A stretch of 38,395 bases of DNA, taken from positions 1 to 38,395 of the forward strand of contig JAFEER010000297.1 in the NCBI GenBank assembly GCA_018240985.1, written 5' to 3'. The stretch comes from Pseudomonadota bacterium. Its GTDB lineage: Bacteria > Pseudomonadota > Gammaproteobacteria > Burkholderiales > Burkholderiaceae_C. The translations under genes were made by a program, and so were the position numbers. The notes beneath the pieces are model-generated. The model saw only the letters and a program-made list of their open reading frames with translations, ran no database searches and was not told the DNA's origin. Of this stretch, positions 23,624 to 31,806 are shown piece by piece (the first letter of the stretch is position 1; each line of letters begins with the position of its first letter).

Positions 23624-23865
23624 GGCTTGGCGGTTTTCTCGGCCAGCAGGCGGTCGATGATCTTCTGCATGTCGCCCACCGTGACGGGCACGGTCTCGCT
23701 GTTCTCGATACTGATGTCCAGGCGATCCTCGGCCTCGAACATCAGCTCGGCGATCATCAGCGAATCCACACCCAGGTCGGCCAGCACGGCATCCGGCCGC
23801 GCCTTGTCGGCCTCGACGCCAAGGCGTTCCTGGAGAAATTTGCGAATCAGTTCGGTGGAGTCCAT
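23620..23865 (-). CDS. Acyl carrier protein 1 (ApeE-like)
   Basis: An 81-residue carrier protein with LGVDSLMIAEL (31-41) as the phosphopantetheine site (S35). It is the first gene of the minus-strand operon. The ATG at 23865 is preferred to that at 23880 because the first ACP helix starts with STELIRKFL. The 75-bp gap to the divergent PAP2 gene should hold the main operon promoter. Confidence 0.9.
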   Translation of the reverse strand: MDSTELIRKFLQERLGVEADKARPDAVLADLGVDSLMIAELMFEAEDRLDISIENSETVPVTVGDMQKIIDRLLAEKTAKP

Positions 23866-23939
23866 GGCGTAGGGTCGCAAAAAATCAAGGCCGCAAGACC
23901 GCAGGGGAAAAACCCTGAATTTTAGCTGCTGACCTATAT

Positions 23940-24659
23940 ATGATGCAGCGCCGCCTTCTCTCGCCCCCGATGTACGCCGACAGCCCGCTTGCCGCCTCCG
24001 ACCTGCCCTGGTACCGGGAGTTGGCGCGGCGCATGGTCTGCCTGTGGCCGATCAAGGGCGTGGGCACGACGGCCTTCATCACCCTGTTCTTTCACGCTTA
24101 TTTCTATGTGTTGCATCGCCCTGCCGGCGCGGTCGTGACCATGCCGCTGACGGCGCTGGATCATTGGGTAGGCTTCTCGCCGCTGGCCTTTCCCGTCTAT
24201 GCGTCACTGTGGGTCTATGTGTCGCTGCCGCCGGCGTTGATCGGCAACTTTCGCGGGCTGCTGCGTTACGGGGCCTGGATAGCCCTGTTGTGCCTGTTCT
24301 GCCTGGCGCTGTTCTGGTTCTTTCCGACCAAGGTGCCCCATTTCAACGTGGATTGGAGCGCCCATCCGAGCCTGGCGTTCTTGAAGGGCATGGACGGCGC
24401 GGGCAATGCCTTTCCGTCGCTGCATGTGGCGTCGGCGGTGTTTTCGGCGATCTGGCTGCAGCGGCTGTTGCAGGCCATGCGCGCGCCGCGCGGCTGGAGG
24501 CTGGCGAATGCGGTGTTTTGCACCGCCATTGCCTGGTCCACGCTGGCCACCTTGCAGCATGTGGCGCTGGACGCACTGGCCGGCGCTGCCGCCGGCGCGC
24601 TGCTGGCCTGGCTGTCGCTGCGCCGGCCGGGCAGGAGTCTGGCAGCGCCGGCACGCTGA
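23940..24659 (+). CDS. PAP2-family membrane phosphatase
   Basis: A 239-residue protein with about six transmembrane helices. AFPSLHVASAVF (about 156-167) and ATLQHVALDALAG (about 202-214, H-x3-D type) are the second and third motifs of the PAP2 phosphatase superfamily; the first KxxxxxxRP motif is not obvious, so it may be closer to the AUR1-like branch. Two ATGs (23940 and 23943) are adjacent with no clear ribosome binding site. It is divergent from the polyene operon and shares its promoter region. A role in recycling or trimming a lipid phosphate carrier, or in transferring the head group, is plausible. It ends 9 bp from the end of recQ. Confidence 0.82.
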   Translation: MMQRRLLSPPMYADSPLAASDLPWYRELARRMVCLWPIKGVGTTAFITLFFHAYFYVLHRPAGAVVTMPLTALDHWVGFSPLAFPVYASLWVYVSLPPALIGNFRGLLRYGAWIALLCLFCLALFWFFPTKVPHFNVDWSAHPSLAFLKGMDGAGNAFPSLHVASAVFSAIWLQRLLQAMRAPRGWRLANAVFCTAIAWSTLATLQHVALDALAGAAAGALLAWLSLRRPGRSLAAPAR

Positions 24660-24668
24660 GCCAGGCGG

Positions 24669-26525
24669 CTACAGGGCGCACACGCGCAGCACCTCGGCCC
24701 CGTAGGCCTCCAGCTTTTTGGCCCCCATGCCGCTGACGCCATGCAGGTCTTGAAGCGTGGCCGGGTTGCGCTCGGCGATGGCCGCCAGCGTGGCGTCGTG
24801 GAAGATCACGTAGGCCGGCAGGTTGTGCTCGCGCGCCACCTCGGCGCGCCAGGCCTTGAGGTTGATGAAGCGCACCTGCGCGTCCTGCCCCAGTTCGGCC
24901 GCGGCGGCGCTGGCCGGGGCGGCGCGGCGCTTGGCCTTGGGGGCCGCCTTGGCCGTGGCCTCGCGCAGCTGCACGGCCTGCTCGCCGCGCAGCACGGCGC
25001 GCGAGCCGGGCGTCAGGGTCAGGGTGTCGAAACTGTGGCCGGCCTCGGTGGCGACGCGGTGCACGCCCACCGCCCCCAACGCCAGCAACTGGCGCAGCAC
25101 GCCGCGCAGCTGCTGCTCCGAATACTGCGCGCCCAGGTTGAAGGTGGACAGCTGATCGTGCCCAAACTGGCGCACCTTGTCGGTCGCCTTGCCGCGCACG
25201 ATGTCCATCAGATGGCCCACGCCAAAGGTCAGGCCGCTGGCCGCGTGCACGCGGTAGATGGTGGACAGGAGCTTGCGCGCCGCGTCCGTGCCGTCCCACA
25301 CCGCCGGGGGGTTCAGGCAGTTGTCGCAGTTGCCGCAGGCTTGCGATTCCTCGCCGAAGTAATGCAGCAGCCGCACGCGCCGGCAGTCCGTGGCCTCGGC
25401 CAGGGCCAGCAGCGCGTCCAGCTTGCCGCGCAGCACGGCCTTGAACTCCTCGGCCGCGTCGCCGTCGTCGATCATGCGGCGCTGGTTCACCACGTCCTGC
25501 AGGCCGTAGACCATCCAGGCGTCGGCCGGCAGCCCGTCGCGCCCGGCGCGGCCCGTCTCCTGGTAGTAGCCCTCGATGTTCTTGGGCATGTCCACATGGG
25601 CGACGAAGCGCACGTCGGGCTTGTCTATGCCCATGCCGAAGGCGATGGTGGCGACCATGACGATGCCGTCCTCGCGCAAAAACCTATCCTGGTGCGCCTG
25701 GCGCATGTCCGCCGGCATGCCCGCGTGGTAGGGCAGCGCGTTGATGCCGCCATCCTGCAGCGCCTGGGCCATTTCCTCCACGCGCTTCCTGGACTGGCAA
25801 TAGACCACGCCGGCGTCGCCCAGGTGCTCGCGCGTGATGAAGCGCAGCAGCTGGGCCAGCGGCTCCTTCTTCTCCTCGATGCGGTAACGGATGTTGGGCC
25901 GGTCGAAGCTGCTCACGAACTGCCGCGCGGCAGGCAGCTGCAGGCCGTGCACGATGTCGGCGCGCGTCAACGCATCCGCCGTAGCCGTGAGCGCAATGCG
26001 CGGCACGCCGGGGTAGCGCGCGTGCAGCAGGTTGAGCTGGCGGTACTCGGGCCGGAAGTCGTGGCCCCACTGGCTCACGCAATGCGCCTCGTCGATGGCG
26101 AACAGCGAGAGCTGGCCGCGCGCATGCAGGTCGTCCAAGAGGCCGATGAAGCGCTCCGTCACCACGCGCTCGGGCGCGGCGTACAGCAGCGTGATCTCGC
26201 CGCGCGCCAGGCGCCGCTCCACGTCCAGCGTCTGCTGCCAGTCCAGCGTGGAGTTGAGAAACGCCGCCTCCACCCCGGCCTCGTGCAGCGCGCCGACCTG
26301 GTCGTGCATCAGCGCGATCAGCGGCGACACGACGATGGTCACGCCATGGCCGGCGTCGCGCCGCACGATGGCCGGCACCTGGTAGCACAGGCTCTTGCCG
26401 CCGCCCGTGGGCATTAGCACCAGCGCGTCGCCGCCCGCAACCACATGCTCAATGATGGCCTGCTGCGGGCCACGGAACTGCTCGTAGCCAAAGACGTCGT
26501 GCAGGACGAAATGCGCGGGGGACAA
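24669..26525 (-). CDS. recQ: RecQ-type ATP-dependent DNA helicase
   Basis: A 618-residue 3-prime to 5-prime helicase for replication and recombination repair. The helicase core has [11 protein letters not shown] (Walker A, 40-50), [17 protein letters not shown] from 145 and the motif VI region [11 protein letters not shown] zinc-binding RQC region with C..CGNCDNC follows (about 378-400), then a winged helix and an HRDC domain (about 535-615, ending [16 protein letters not shown]). The frame opens with TTG at 26525; no ATG fits and AGAG lies at a suitable distance, so TTG appears to be the true start. A dispersed repeat occupies the leader. It has no link to the polyene cluster. Confidence 0.94.
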   Translation of the reverse strand: MSPAHFVLHDVFGYEQFRGPQQAIIEHVVAGGDALVLMPTGGGKSLCYQVPAIVRRDAGHGVTIVVSPLIALMHDQVGALHEAGVEAAFLNSTLDWQQTLDVERRLARGEITLLYAAPERVVTERFIGLLDDLHARGQLSLFAIDEAHCVSQWGHDFRPEYRQLNLLHARYPGVPRIALTATADALTRADIVHGLQLPAARQFVSSFDRPNIRYRIEEKKEPLAQLLRFITREHLGDAGVVYCQSRKRVEEMAQALQDGGINALPYHAGMPADMRQAHQDRFLREDGIVMVATIAFGMGIDKPDVRFVAHVDMPKNIEGYYQETGRAGRDGLPADAWMVYGLQDVVNQRRMIDDGDAAEEFKAVLRGKLDALLALAEATDCRRVRLLHYFGEESQACGNCDNCLNPPAVWDGTDAARKLLSTIYRVHAASGLTFGVGHLMDIVRGKATDKVRQFGHDQLSTFNLGAQYSEQQLRGVLRQLLALGAVGVHRVATEAGHSFDTLTLTPGSRAVLRGEQAVQLREATAKAAPKAKRRAAPASAAAAELGQDAQVRFINLKAWRAEVAREHNLPAYVIFHDATLAAIAERNPATLQDLHGVSGMGAKKLEAYGAEVLRVCAL

Positions 26526-26534
26526 ACCGATAAC

Positions 26535-26590
26535 TCTCTTTTTTGATAGCTGCTTACGCTTGCCGGATAAGCGTTACATGCCGATTTGAC
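26535..26590. repeat. Comamonadaceae-type dispersed palindromic repeat, copy 4
   Basis: TTTTTTGATAGCTGCTTACG, then CTTGCCGGATAAGCG. CGCTT (26559-ish) and AAGCG make the stem, with ATAGCTGC at one end and GCCGAT at the other, close to the copy at 4270-4320. It lies just upstream of recQ, so it would form part of the recQ leader. The rest of the 26526-26740 gap shows no gene; the promoter of the next operon is expected there. Confidence 0.5.
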
Positions 26591-26740
26591 ATAAATACCG
26601 CAAAGCCTGGCGCAGGCGCGTATTGTGCGCCGCATCAACCATTCGCAAACCCTATCGATCAGTCCACCGATTGAATTTGACGCAAATGGTGAACGCGCCA
26701 AGAATGGCACGCACTGCAATCACGACAACGGAGACATGCC

Positions 26741-27706
26741 ATGCAGATGTTGCTACGCGGCGCGCTTGCCGCCTGTGTGCTGGCCCTTTCGGCCACCACC
26801 GCCCTGGCCCAGGCCTACCCCAGCACCCCCGTCACCCTGGTCGTGCCCTTTGCGGCCGGCAGCGGCACCGATTCGGTGGCGCGCGCCGTGGCCGCGGGGC
26901 TGGCGGAGCGGCTCAAGCAGCCGGTGATCGTGGATAACAAGCCCGGCGCCAATGCCCAGGTGGCGGCGCAGTTCGTCGCCAAGGCCAAGCCGGACGGCTA
27001 CACGCTGTTCATGACGACCAACACCTCGCACTCGGCCAACCCGGCGCTGTACAAGAGCCTGAAGTACGACCCGATCAAGGACTTCACGCCCGTGGCGCGC
27101 GTGGGCGAGCTGCCGTTTGCGCTGGCCGTGCACCCCGCCGTGCCCGCCAGGACGCTGGCCGAGCTGCTGGACTACGCGCGCGCCAACCCGGGCAAGCTGA
27201 GCTATGCCACGCCCAACAGCACTTCGCTGGTGGCCATGGAGAGCATCAAGCACATCGCCAAGATCGACGTGCTGGGCGTGCCCTACAAGTCCAGCCCCCA
27301 GGCCATGACGGATCTGGTGGGCGGCCAGGTGCAGGTGTACGTGGCAGACCTGGGGTCGGGCATGGGCATGCTGAAGACCGACAGGGTGCGCGCCCTGGGC
27401 ATCACCACGGCCGAGCCCACGCCGCTGCTGCCGGGCGTGCCGCCCATAGGCAAGACGGTGAAGGGCTTTGACCTGACCTCGTGGAACGGCATCTTCGGCC
27501 CCGCGGGCCTGCCGCCTGCCGTGGTGCAGCGCCTGAACACCGAGCTGCAGGCCGTGCTGGCCGACAAGGCGCTGCAGGACAAGCTGGCGCTGATTGGTTT
27601 TCAGGTCTGGCCCAGCAAGACGCCCGAGGAGTTTGCGCAGTACGTGGGGCAGCAGCTGACGCACTGGCGCACGCTGATCCAGCAGGCAGGAATCCAACCC
27701 GAGTGA
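26741..27706 (+). CDS. Bug-family periplasmic solute receptor
   Basis: A 321-residue extracytoplasmic binding protein of the Bug/TctC type. A signal peptide ends near residue 23 (ALSATTALAQ|AYPS). The mature start YPSTPVTLVVPFAAGSGTD and later YKSSPQAMTDLVGGQVQ are typical of the family. GGAG (26730-26733) lies 7 nt before the ATG. No TctA/TctB membrane genes are adjacent, which is common for the many orphan Bug genes of Burkholderiales. Neighbouring cupin and acyl-CoA dehydrogenase genes suggest that it captures a small carboxylate fed into that route. Confidence 0.92.
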   Translation: MQMLLRGALAACVLALSATTALAQAYPSTPVTLVVPFAAGSGTDSVARAVAAGLAERLKQPVIVDNKPGANAQVAAQFVAKAKPDGYTLFMTTNTSHSANPALYKSLKYDPIKDFTPVARVGELPFALAVHPAVPARTLAELLDYARANPGKLSYATPNSTSLVAMESIKHIAKIDVLGVPYKSSPQAMTDLVGGQVQVYVADLGSGMGMLKTDRVRALGITTAEPTPLLPGVPPIGKTVKGFDLTSWNGIFGPAGLPPAVVQRLNTELQAVLADKALQDKLALIGFQVWPSKTPEEFAQYVGQQLTHWRTLIQQAGIQPE

Positions 27707-27716
27707 GGTACAAGCC

Positions 27717-28100
27717 ATGACCACATCCCGCTACCTGGTGCGCGCTGCCAATATTCCCAGCTACCAGCCCGCCAACCACCACCACACCTTCAACCAGCGC
27801 CTGATAGGCCCCGAGACCGTGGGTGCCAAGCAGATGGAGGTGCTGCTGGGCACGCTGCACAAGGGCGGCGGCGCGCTGCCGCACGCCCATCCCGGCATCG
27901 AGCAGGCCTGCTACCTGCTGGAGGGCACGGCCCGCGCCTCGGTGGATGGCGAGGCCTTCGACATGCTGCCGGGCGACATGTGCTTCTTTCCGGCCGACCG
28001 CATGCACACCTTCGACGTCACCAGCGACACACCCGTCAAGCTGCTGGTGATCTACAGCCCGCCCTATGGCGAATCACCCGACAAGGTCATCCGGCCATGA
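27717..28100 (+). CDS. Small cupin-domain protein
   Basis: A 127-residue single cupin. GALPHAHPGIEQACYLLEG (about 53-71) is cupin motif 1, with two histidines and a glutamate as metal ligands; GDMCFFPADRMHTF (about 86-99) is motif 2 with the third histidine. Such small cupins can be isomerases, dioxygenases or sensors; the substrate is not evident. It follows the Bug gene by 10 nt and its stop overlaps the acyl-CoA dehydrogenase start (ATGA), so the three form one operon. Confidence 0.85.
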   Translation: MTTSRYLVRAANIPSYQPANHHHTFNQRLIGPETVGAKQMEVLLGTLHKGGGALPHAHPGIEQACYLLEGTARASVDGEAFDMLPGDMCFFPADRMHTFDVTSDTPVKLLVIYSPPYGESPDKVIRP

Positions 28101-29272
28101 ACTTCGCACCCACCCCCGAGCAGGAACAGATCAAGGCCGCCATCGAGCGCGTCTGCGCGCCGTTTGACGCCGACTACTGGCTGAAAAAGGATCAGGAGGG
28201 CGGCTTTCCGCACGACTTCCACCAGGCGCTGGCCGATTCCGGCTGGCTGGGCATCGCCATGCCCGAGGAATACGGCGGCGCCGGCCTTGGCATCAGCGAG
28301 GCCGCGCTGATGATGCACACCATCTCGGCCACGGGCGCGGGCCTGTCGGGTGCGTCGGCCGTGCACATGAACATCTTCGGTCTGCACCCTGTCGTGGTGT
28401 TCGGCACGGACGAGCAGAAAAAGCGCTGGCTGCCGCCGCTGATCCAGGGCAAGGACAAGGCCTGCTTCGGCGTGACCGAGCCCAACGCTGGCCTGAACAC
28501 GCTCAAGCTGCAGACGCGCGCCGTGCGAAGCGAAGGAGGCAAGGGCGACCATTACGTGGTGCATGGCCAGAAGGTCTTCATCTCCACGGCCCAGGTGGCC
28601 AACAAGATCCTGCTGCTGACGCGCACCCAGCCGGCGGAGGAATGCAAGGGCACCGAGGGCCTGACGCTGTTCTACACGGATCTGGATCGCAGCAAGGTCG
28701 AGGTGAGAGAAATAGCCAAGCTGGGCCGCAAATGCGTGGACACGAATCAGCTGTTCATCGACGGCCTGCGCATCCCGGTAGAAGACCGCGTGGGCGAGGA
28801 GGGCAAGGGTTTCAACTACATCCTGCACGGCATGAACCCCGAGCGCATCCTGATCGCCGCCGAGGCCGTGGGCCTGGGCCGCGCCGCCCTGGCGCGCGCG
28901 GCGGGCTACGCGGCCGAGCGCGAGGTGTTCGGCCGCCCCATCGGCAAGAACCAGGGCATACAGCACCCGCTGGCCGAGGCCTGGATGGACTTGGAGGCCG
29001 CGCACCTCATGGTGCAAAAGGCCGCCTGGCTGTACGACCAGGGCCAGAACTGCGGCGCCGAGGCCAACGCCGCCAAGTTCCTGGGCGCCGAGGCCGGCTA
29101 CCGCGCCTGCGAGCGCGCCATCTTCACGCACGGCGGCATGGGCTACGCCAAGGAATACCACGTCGAGCGCTACATGCGCGAGTCCTGGATCCCGCGCCTG
29201 GCGCCGGTGAGCCCGCAGCTCATCCTGTGCTTTATTGCCGAGAAGGTGCTGGGGTTGCCGAAGTCGTATTGA
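28097..29272 (+). CDS. Acyl-CoA dehydrogenase
   Basis: A 391-residue FAD flavoenzyme that introduces an alpha-beta double bond into an acyl-CoA. CFGVTEPNAGLNTLKLQT (about 119-136) is the FAD/substrate segment, and FTHGGMGYAKEYHVERYMRE near the C-terminus is the second signature. The ATG at 28097 overlaps the cupin stop. With the Bug receptor and cupin it outlines a small uptake-and-oxidation unit for an organic acid of unknown identity. Confidence 0.92.
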   Translation: MNFAPTPEQEQIKAAIERVCAPFDADYWLKKDQEGGFPHDFHQALADSGWLGIAMPEEYGGAGLGISEAALMMHTISATGAGLSGASAVHMNIFGLHPVVVFGTDEQKKRWLPPLIQGKDKACFGVTEPNAGLNTLKLQTRAVRSEGGKGDHYVVHGQKVFISTAQVANKILLLTRTQPAEECKGTEGLTLFYTDLDRSKVEVREIAKLGRKCVDTNQLFIDGLRIPVEDRVGEEGKGFNYILHGMNPERILIAAEAVGLGRAALARAAGYAAEREVFGRPIGKNQGIQHPLAEAWMDLEAAHLMVQKAAWLYDQGQNCGAEANAAKFLGAEAGYRACERAIFTHGGMGYAKEYHVERYMRESWIPRLAPVSPQLILCFIAEKVLGLPKSY

Positions 29273-29307
29273 GCCGCTTATCAGAGAGGATAGGCACCCA
29301 GGGTGTT

Positions 29308-29346
29308 TGCGCGCCTGGCGGGTCTTGTTTATACTTGTTTAAACAA
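29308..29346 (+). promoter_or_regulatory. mazEF promoter and operator
   Basis: A perfect -10 box TATACT (29330-29335) follows TTGCGC (29308-29313) at 16 nt. Just after it, TTGTTTAAACAA (29335-29346) is a perfect 12-bp palindrome spanning the expected transcription start, and CTTGTTTA occurs twice in tandem there. An operator at this place fits autorepression by the MazE-type antitoxin. GGAGG (29348-29352) follows directly. Confidence 0.6.
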
Positions 29347-29358
29347 TGGAGGCCTGCC

Positions 29359-29616
29359 ATGCACCCCGAATCCATCCTCACCCTCAAGCATTGGGGCAAC
29401 AACCTGGGCGTGCGCCTGCCCGCGGCCATAGCCGGCGCGGCGCGCCTGCATGCAGAGCAGCGCGTGCGCGTGCTGGTCGAAGGCAAGCGCGTGGTGATAG
29501 AGCCGCTGGCGGACGAGCCCCTGAGCCTGGCGCAGCGCCTGGCCCTGTTCGACCCCGATCTGCATGGCGGAGAGGTCATGGCCGCCGGCGAACGCCTGGG
29601 GGCCGAACGGTGGTGA
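29359..29616 (+). CDS. mazE: MazE-like antitoxin
   Basis: An 85-residue AbrB/MazE-type antitoxin. The swapped-hairpin DNA-binding part is at the N-terminus (LTLKHWGNNLGVRLPAAI, then RVRVLVEGKRVVIEPL); the acidic C-terminus would bind the toxin. GGAGG (29348-29352) lies 6 nt before the ATG. The stop overlaps the toxin GTG as GTGA. A palindrome overlapping the promoter fits autorepression. Confidence 0.87.
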   Translation: MHPESILTLKHWGNNLGVRLPAAIAGAARLHAEQRVRVLVEGKRVVIEPLADEPLSLAQRLALFDPDLHGGEVMAAGERLGAERW

Positions 29617-29990
29617 CCCGCAGCGCGGGCCCCTGGATACCCGAGCGCCAGGAGGTGATCTGGCTCGACTGCAACCCCCAGGCCGGGCGCGAAATGCGCG
29701 ACGTCCACCCTTTTCTGGTGCTTTCGCCGCGCGCCTTCAACGAACCCACGGCGCTGGTCATCGGCCTGACCATGACCACGGCGGCCTACAACGCCAGCAA
29801 CCCCTTTGCCGTGGCTGCCGGCGTGGCCGGCGGACGCAAGGCCGGAGCCACCAGCTACGTGCTGTGCCACCAGCCCAAGTCCTTTGACTGGAAGATGCGC
29901 GGCGGCAAGCCGCACCCGCTGGGACGGGTGCCAGATGCGGCCTTCGCGCAGGTTCTGCTGGTGCTGGGCCAGATCATGCAGCTGGGGTAG
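29613..29990 (+). CDS. mazF: MazF-like endoribonuclease toxin
   Basis: A 125-residue PemK/MazF toxin that cleaves RNA when not bound by MazE. WLDCNPQAGREMRDVHPFLV (about 14-33) matches the family N-terminal loop and the catalytic arginine region; LVIGLTMTT follows. The start is GTG at 29613, overlapping the MazE stop; a GTG at 29610 is one codon earlier. Antitoxin-first order with coupled translation is standard for mazEF. The gene is immediately followed by a higB-like scar and higA. Confidence 0.88.
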   Translation: MTRSAGPWIPERQEVIWLDCNPQAGREMRDVHPFLVLSPRAFNEPTALVIGLTMTTAAYNASNPFAVAAGVAGGRKAGATSYVLCHQPKSFDWKMRGGKPHPLGRVPDAAFAQVLLVLGQIMQLG

Positions 29991-30026
29991 CAGGTCGAAA
30001 TCGTGGGCTACCGCCAGGAGAACAAC
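29991..30026 (+). other. Probable 3-prime remnant of a lost higB toxin gene
   Basis: In frame with higA, the 12 codons after the mazF stop read QVEIVGYRQENN. HigB toxins commonly end in a VEIVDYH-type tail directly before higA. The match, the lack of any higB body and the abrupt junction with the mazF stop suggest that a deletion removed higB and left its last codons, which now carry the higA ribosome binding site. Confidence 0.45.
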
Positions 30027-30299
30027 ATGGCTGAACTACTGGACGAAATTCACCCCGGTGAAATTTTGCTGGACGACTTTATGAAACCCATGGGCATCTC
30101 TGCGCGCCAGCTTGCTGCGGACATTGACGTGTCACCGAGCCGCATCAGCGATTTGGTCAATGGCAAGCGCCCGATCCCCGACGACACGGCCTTGCGGCTG
30201 GGCTTGTTCTTCGGCATGGAGCCGCGTTTTTGGATGAACCTGCAAACCAAGTACGACATGCGCATTGCCGACCGTACCTTGCACGAAAAAATTGCTTGA
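30027..30299 (+). CDS. higA: HigA-type antitoxin without its toxin
   Basis: A 90-residue XRE-family regulator of the HigA branch. HPGEILLDDFMKPMGISARQ begins the typical helix, followed by the helix-turn-helix VSPSRISDLVNGKRPIPDDTA and the FFGMEPRFWMNLQTKYD segment that is diagnostic for HigA. AGGAG (30016-30020) lies 6 nt before the ATG at 30027; the in-frame ATG at 30003 is inside the probable higB scar and is less likely. Without HigB it may act only as a repressor, or guard against HigB from elsewhere. Confidence 0.87.
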   Translation: MAELLDEIHPGEILLDDFMKPMGISARQLAADIDVSPSRISDLVNGKRPIPDDTALRLGLFFGMEPRFWMNLQTKYDMRIADRTLHEKIA

Positions 30300-30317
30300 T
30301 TAGAAAGCTGCCTCAGA

Positions 30318-30508
30318 CTCCTTCCCCCTTTGGGGCTGAAGGCCGCGGCTCCAGTTCCGCCAGTGCGGAACTGGACTGCCTGAAGAGCGGCGGCGTCTCG
30401 CCGCCAGCACCGAGGCAGGGATGGGGGCTGGAGCGCCGGCATCTTGCCGGCAGCAACGCGCTAGCGTCGCTGGCCCCCACCCCGGCCCTCCCCCAGAGGG
30501 GGAGGGAG
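30318..30508. repeat. C-rich/G-rich inverted-repeat element, copy 2
   Basis: About 190 bp with ends CTCCTTCCCCCTTTGGGG and CCCTCCCCCAGAGGGGGAGG, close to the ends of the element at 6640-6753. Its middle contains internal palindromes (GCCGGCATCTTGCCGGC type) absent from the first copy. It occupies half of the 30300-30679 gap; the remaining part shows no gene and should hold the promoter of the homocysteine methyltransferase gene. Confidence 0.65.
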
Positions 30509-30679
30509 AAAGACAAGCCATCTGAGACTCGTTGCCAGTCAAGAAAAATTGCAGCCACGATTCGCGTCTTTCGGCAGAACGTCACGGCGTGAATCAGGTG
30601 GCCTCGCGTGTTGACGCGTCATCACTCCCGCGCTGCGGGTCTTTCTGGATTGTGCGGCGCCCTTCCTACAATCGGGCCC

Positions 30680-31708
30680 ATGACCCTGCCCCACTACACC
30701 CGCGCCCAGCAGCTCCCCGCCATCCTCGAACAACGCATTGCCATCCTCGATGGCGCCATGGGCACCATGATTCAGCGCTTCAAACTGACCGAGGCGCAGT
30801 ACCGGGGCGAACGCTTCAAGGACTTTGCGCGCGACGTGAAGGGCAACAACGAGCTGCTGTCACTGACCCGCCCGGACGTGATCCGCGACATCCACGAGGG
30901 CTATCTGGCCGCCGGCGCCGACCTGATCGAAACCAATACCTTTGGCGCCACCTCCATCGCCCAGGACGACTACGGTATGGGAGACCTGGCCTACGAGATG
31001 AACCTGGAGAGCGCAAAACTCGCCCGCGCCGCCTGCGACAAGTTTTCCACGCCCGACAAGCCGCGCTTCGTGGCCGGCGCGCTCGGCCCCACGCCCAAGA
31101 CCGCCAGCATCAGCCCCGACGTGAACGACCCCGGCGCGCGCAACATCACGTTCGAGCAGCTGCGCGCGGCCTACCTGGAGCAGACGCTGGCGCTCATCAA
31201 GGGCGGTGCTGACGTGATCCTGGTAGAGACCATCTTCGACACGCTGAACGCCAAGGCCGCGCTGTTCGCCGTGGACGAGGCCTTTGAGCAGACCGGCGAA
31301 TGCCTGCCCATCATGATCAGCGGCACCGTCACCGACGCCTCGGGCCGCATCCTCTCGGGCCAGACCGTCACGGCCTTCTGGCACAGCGTGCGCCACGCGC
31401 ACCCGCTGTCCATTGGCCTGAACTGCGCCCTGGGCGCGGCGCTGATGCGCCCCTACATCCAGGAGCTGGCCAAGGCCGCCCCGGACACCTTCATCAGCTG
31501 CTACCCCAACGCCGGCCTGCCCAATCCCATGAGCGACACCGGCTTCGACGAGACGCCCGAGGTCACCAGCCGCCTGGTGCACGAGTTCGCCGCCGAGGGC
31601 CTGGTGAACATCGTCGGCGGCTGCTGCGGCACCACGCCCGACCATATCGGTGCCATTGCGCGCGCCGTGGCGCCGGTGGGGGCGCGCAAGCTGTTCCAGC
31701 TGGCCTGA
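30680..31708 (+). CDS. Homocysteine methyltransferase module of a split MetH
   Basis: A 342-residue protein equal to the first domain of cobalamin-dependent methionine synthase. [13 protein letters not shown] (22-34) is the MetH start, and the zinc ligands C249 (GLNCALGA) and C315-C316 (GGCCGTTP) are in place. MetH of E. coli is about 1,200 residues; here the frame stops after the homocysteine domain and the next gene is unrelated, so the folate/cobalamin part must be encoded elsewhere, as is known for some betaproteobacteria. The ATG at 30680 is chosen because the family start aligns; an upstream GTG exists. A stand-alone homocysteine methyltransferase using S-methylmethionine is less likely given the MetH-type sequence. 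Confidence 0.88.
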   Translation: MTLPHYTRAQQLPAILEQRIAILDGAMGTMIQRFKLTEAQYRGERFKDFARDVKGNNELLSLTRPDVIRDIHEGYLAAGADLIETNTFGATSIAQDDYGMGDLAYEMNLESAKLARAACDKFSTPDKPRFVAGALGPTPKTASISPDVNDPGARNITFEQLRAAYLEQTLALIKGGADVILVETIFDTLNAKAALFAVDEAFEQTGECLPIMISGTVTDASGRILSGQTVTAFWHSVRHAHPLSIGLNCALGAALMRPYIQELAKAAPDTFISCYPNAGLPNPMSDTGFDETPEVTSRLVHEFAAEGLVNIVGGCCGTTPDHIGAIARAVAPVGARKLFQLA

Positions 31709-31806
31709 CGAGGCCACGGCCGCCTCCACACAGCGCACACAAAGGCGCAATAGGCCCGCAAGATTGCGCCCGCACACTGGCGGGCTGCACTTTCGGAGCC
31801 TTTTCT

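Noticed and set aside
30509-30679. Cobalamin riboswitch before the homocysteine methyltransferase gene
   Set aside because: No B12-box or expected paired elements were seen in this short stretch.
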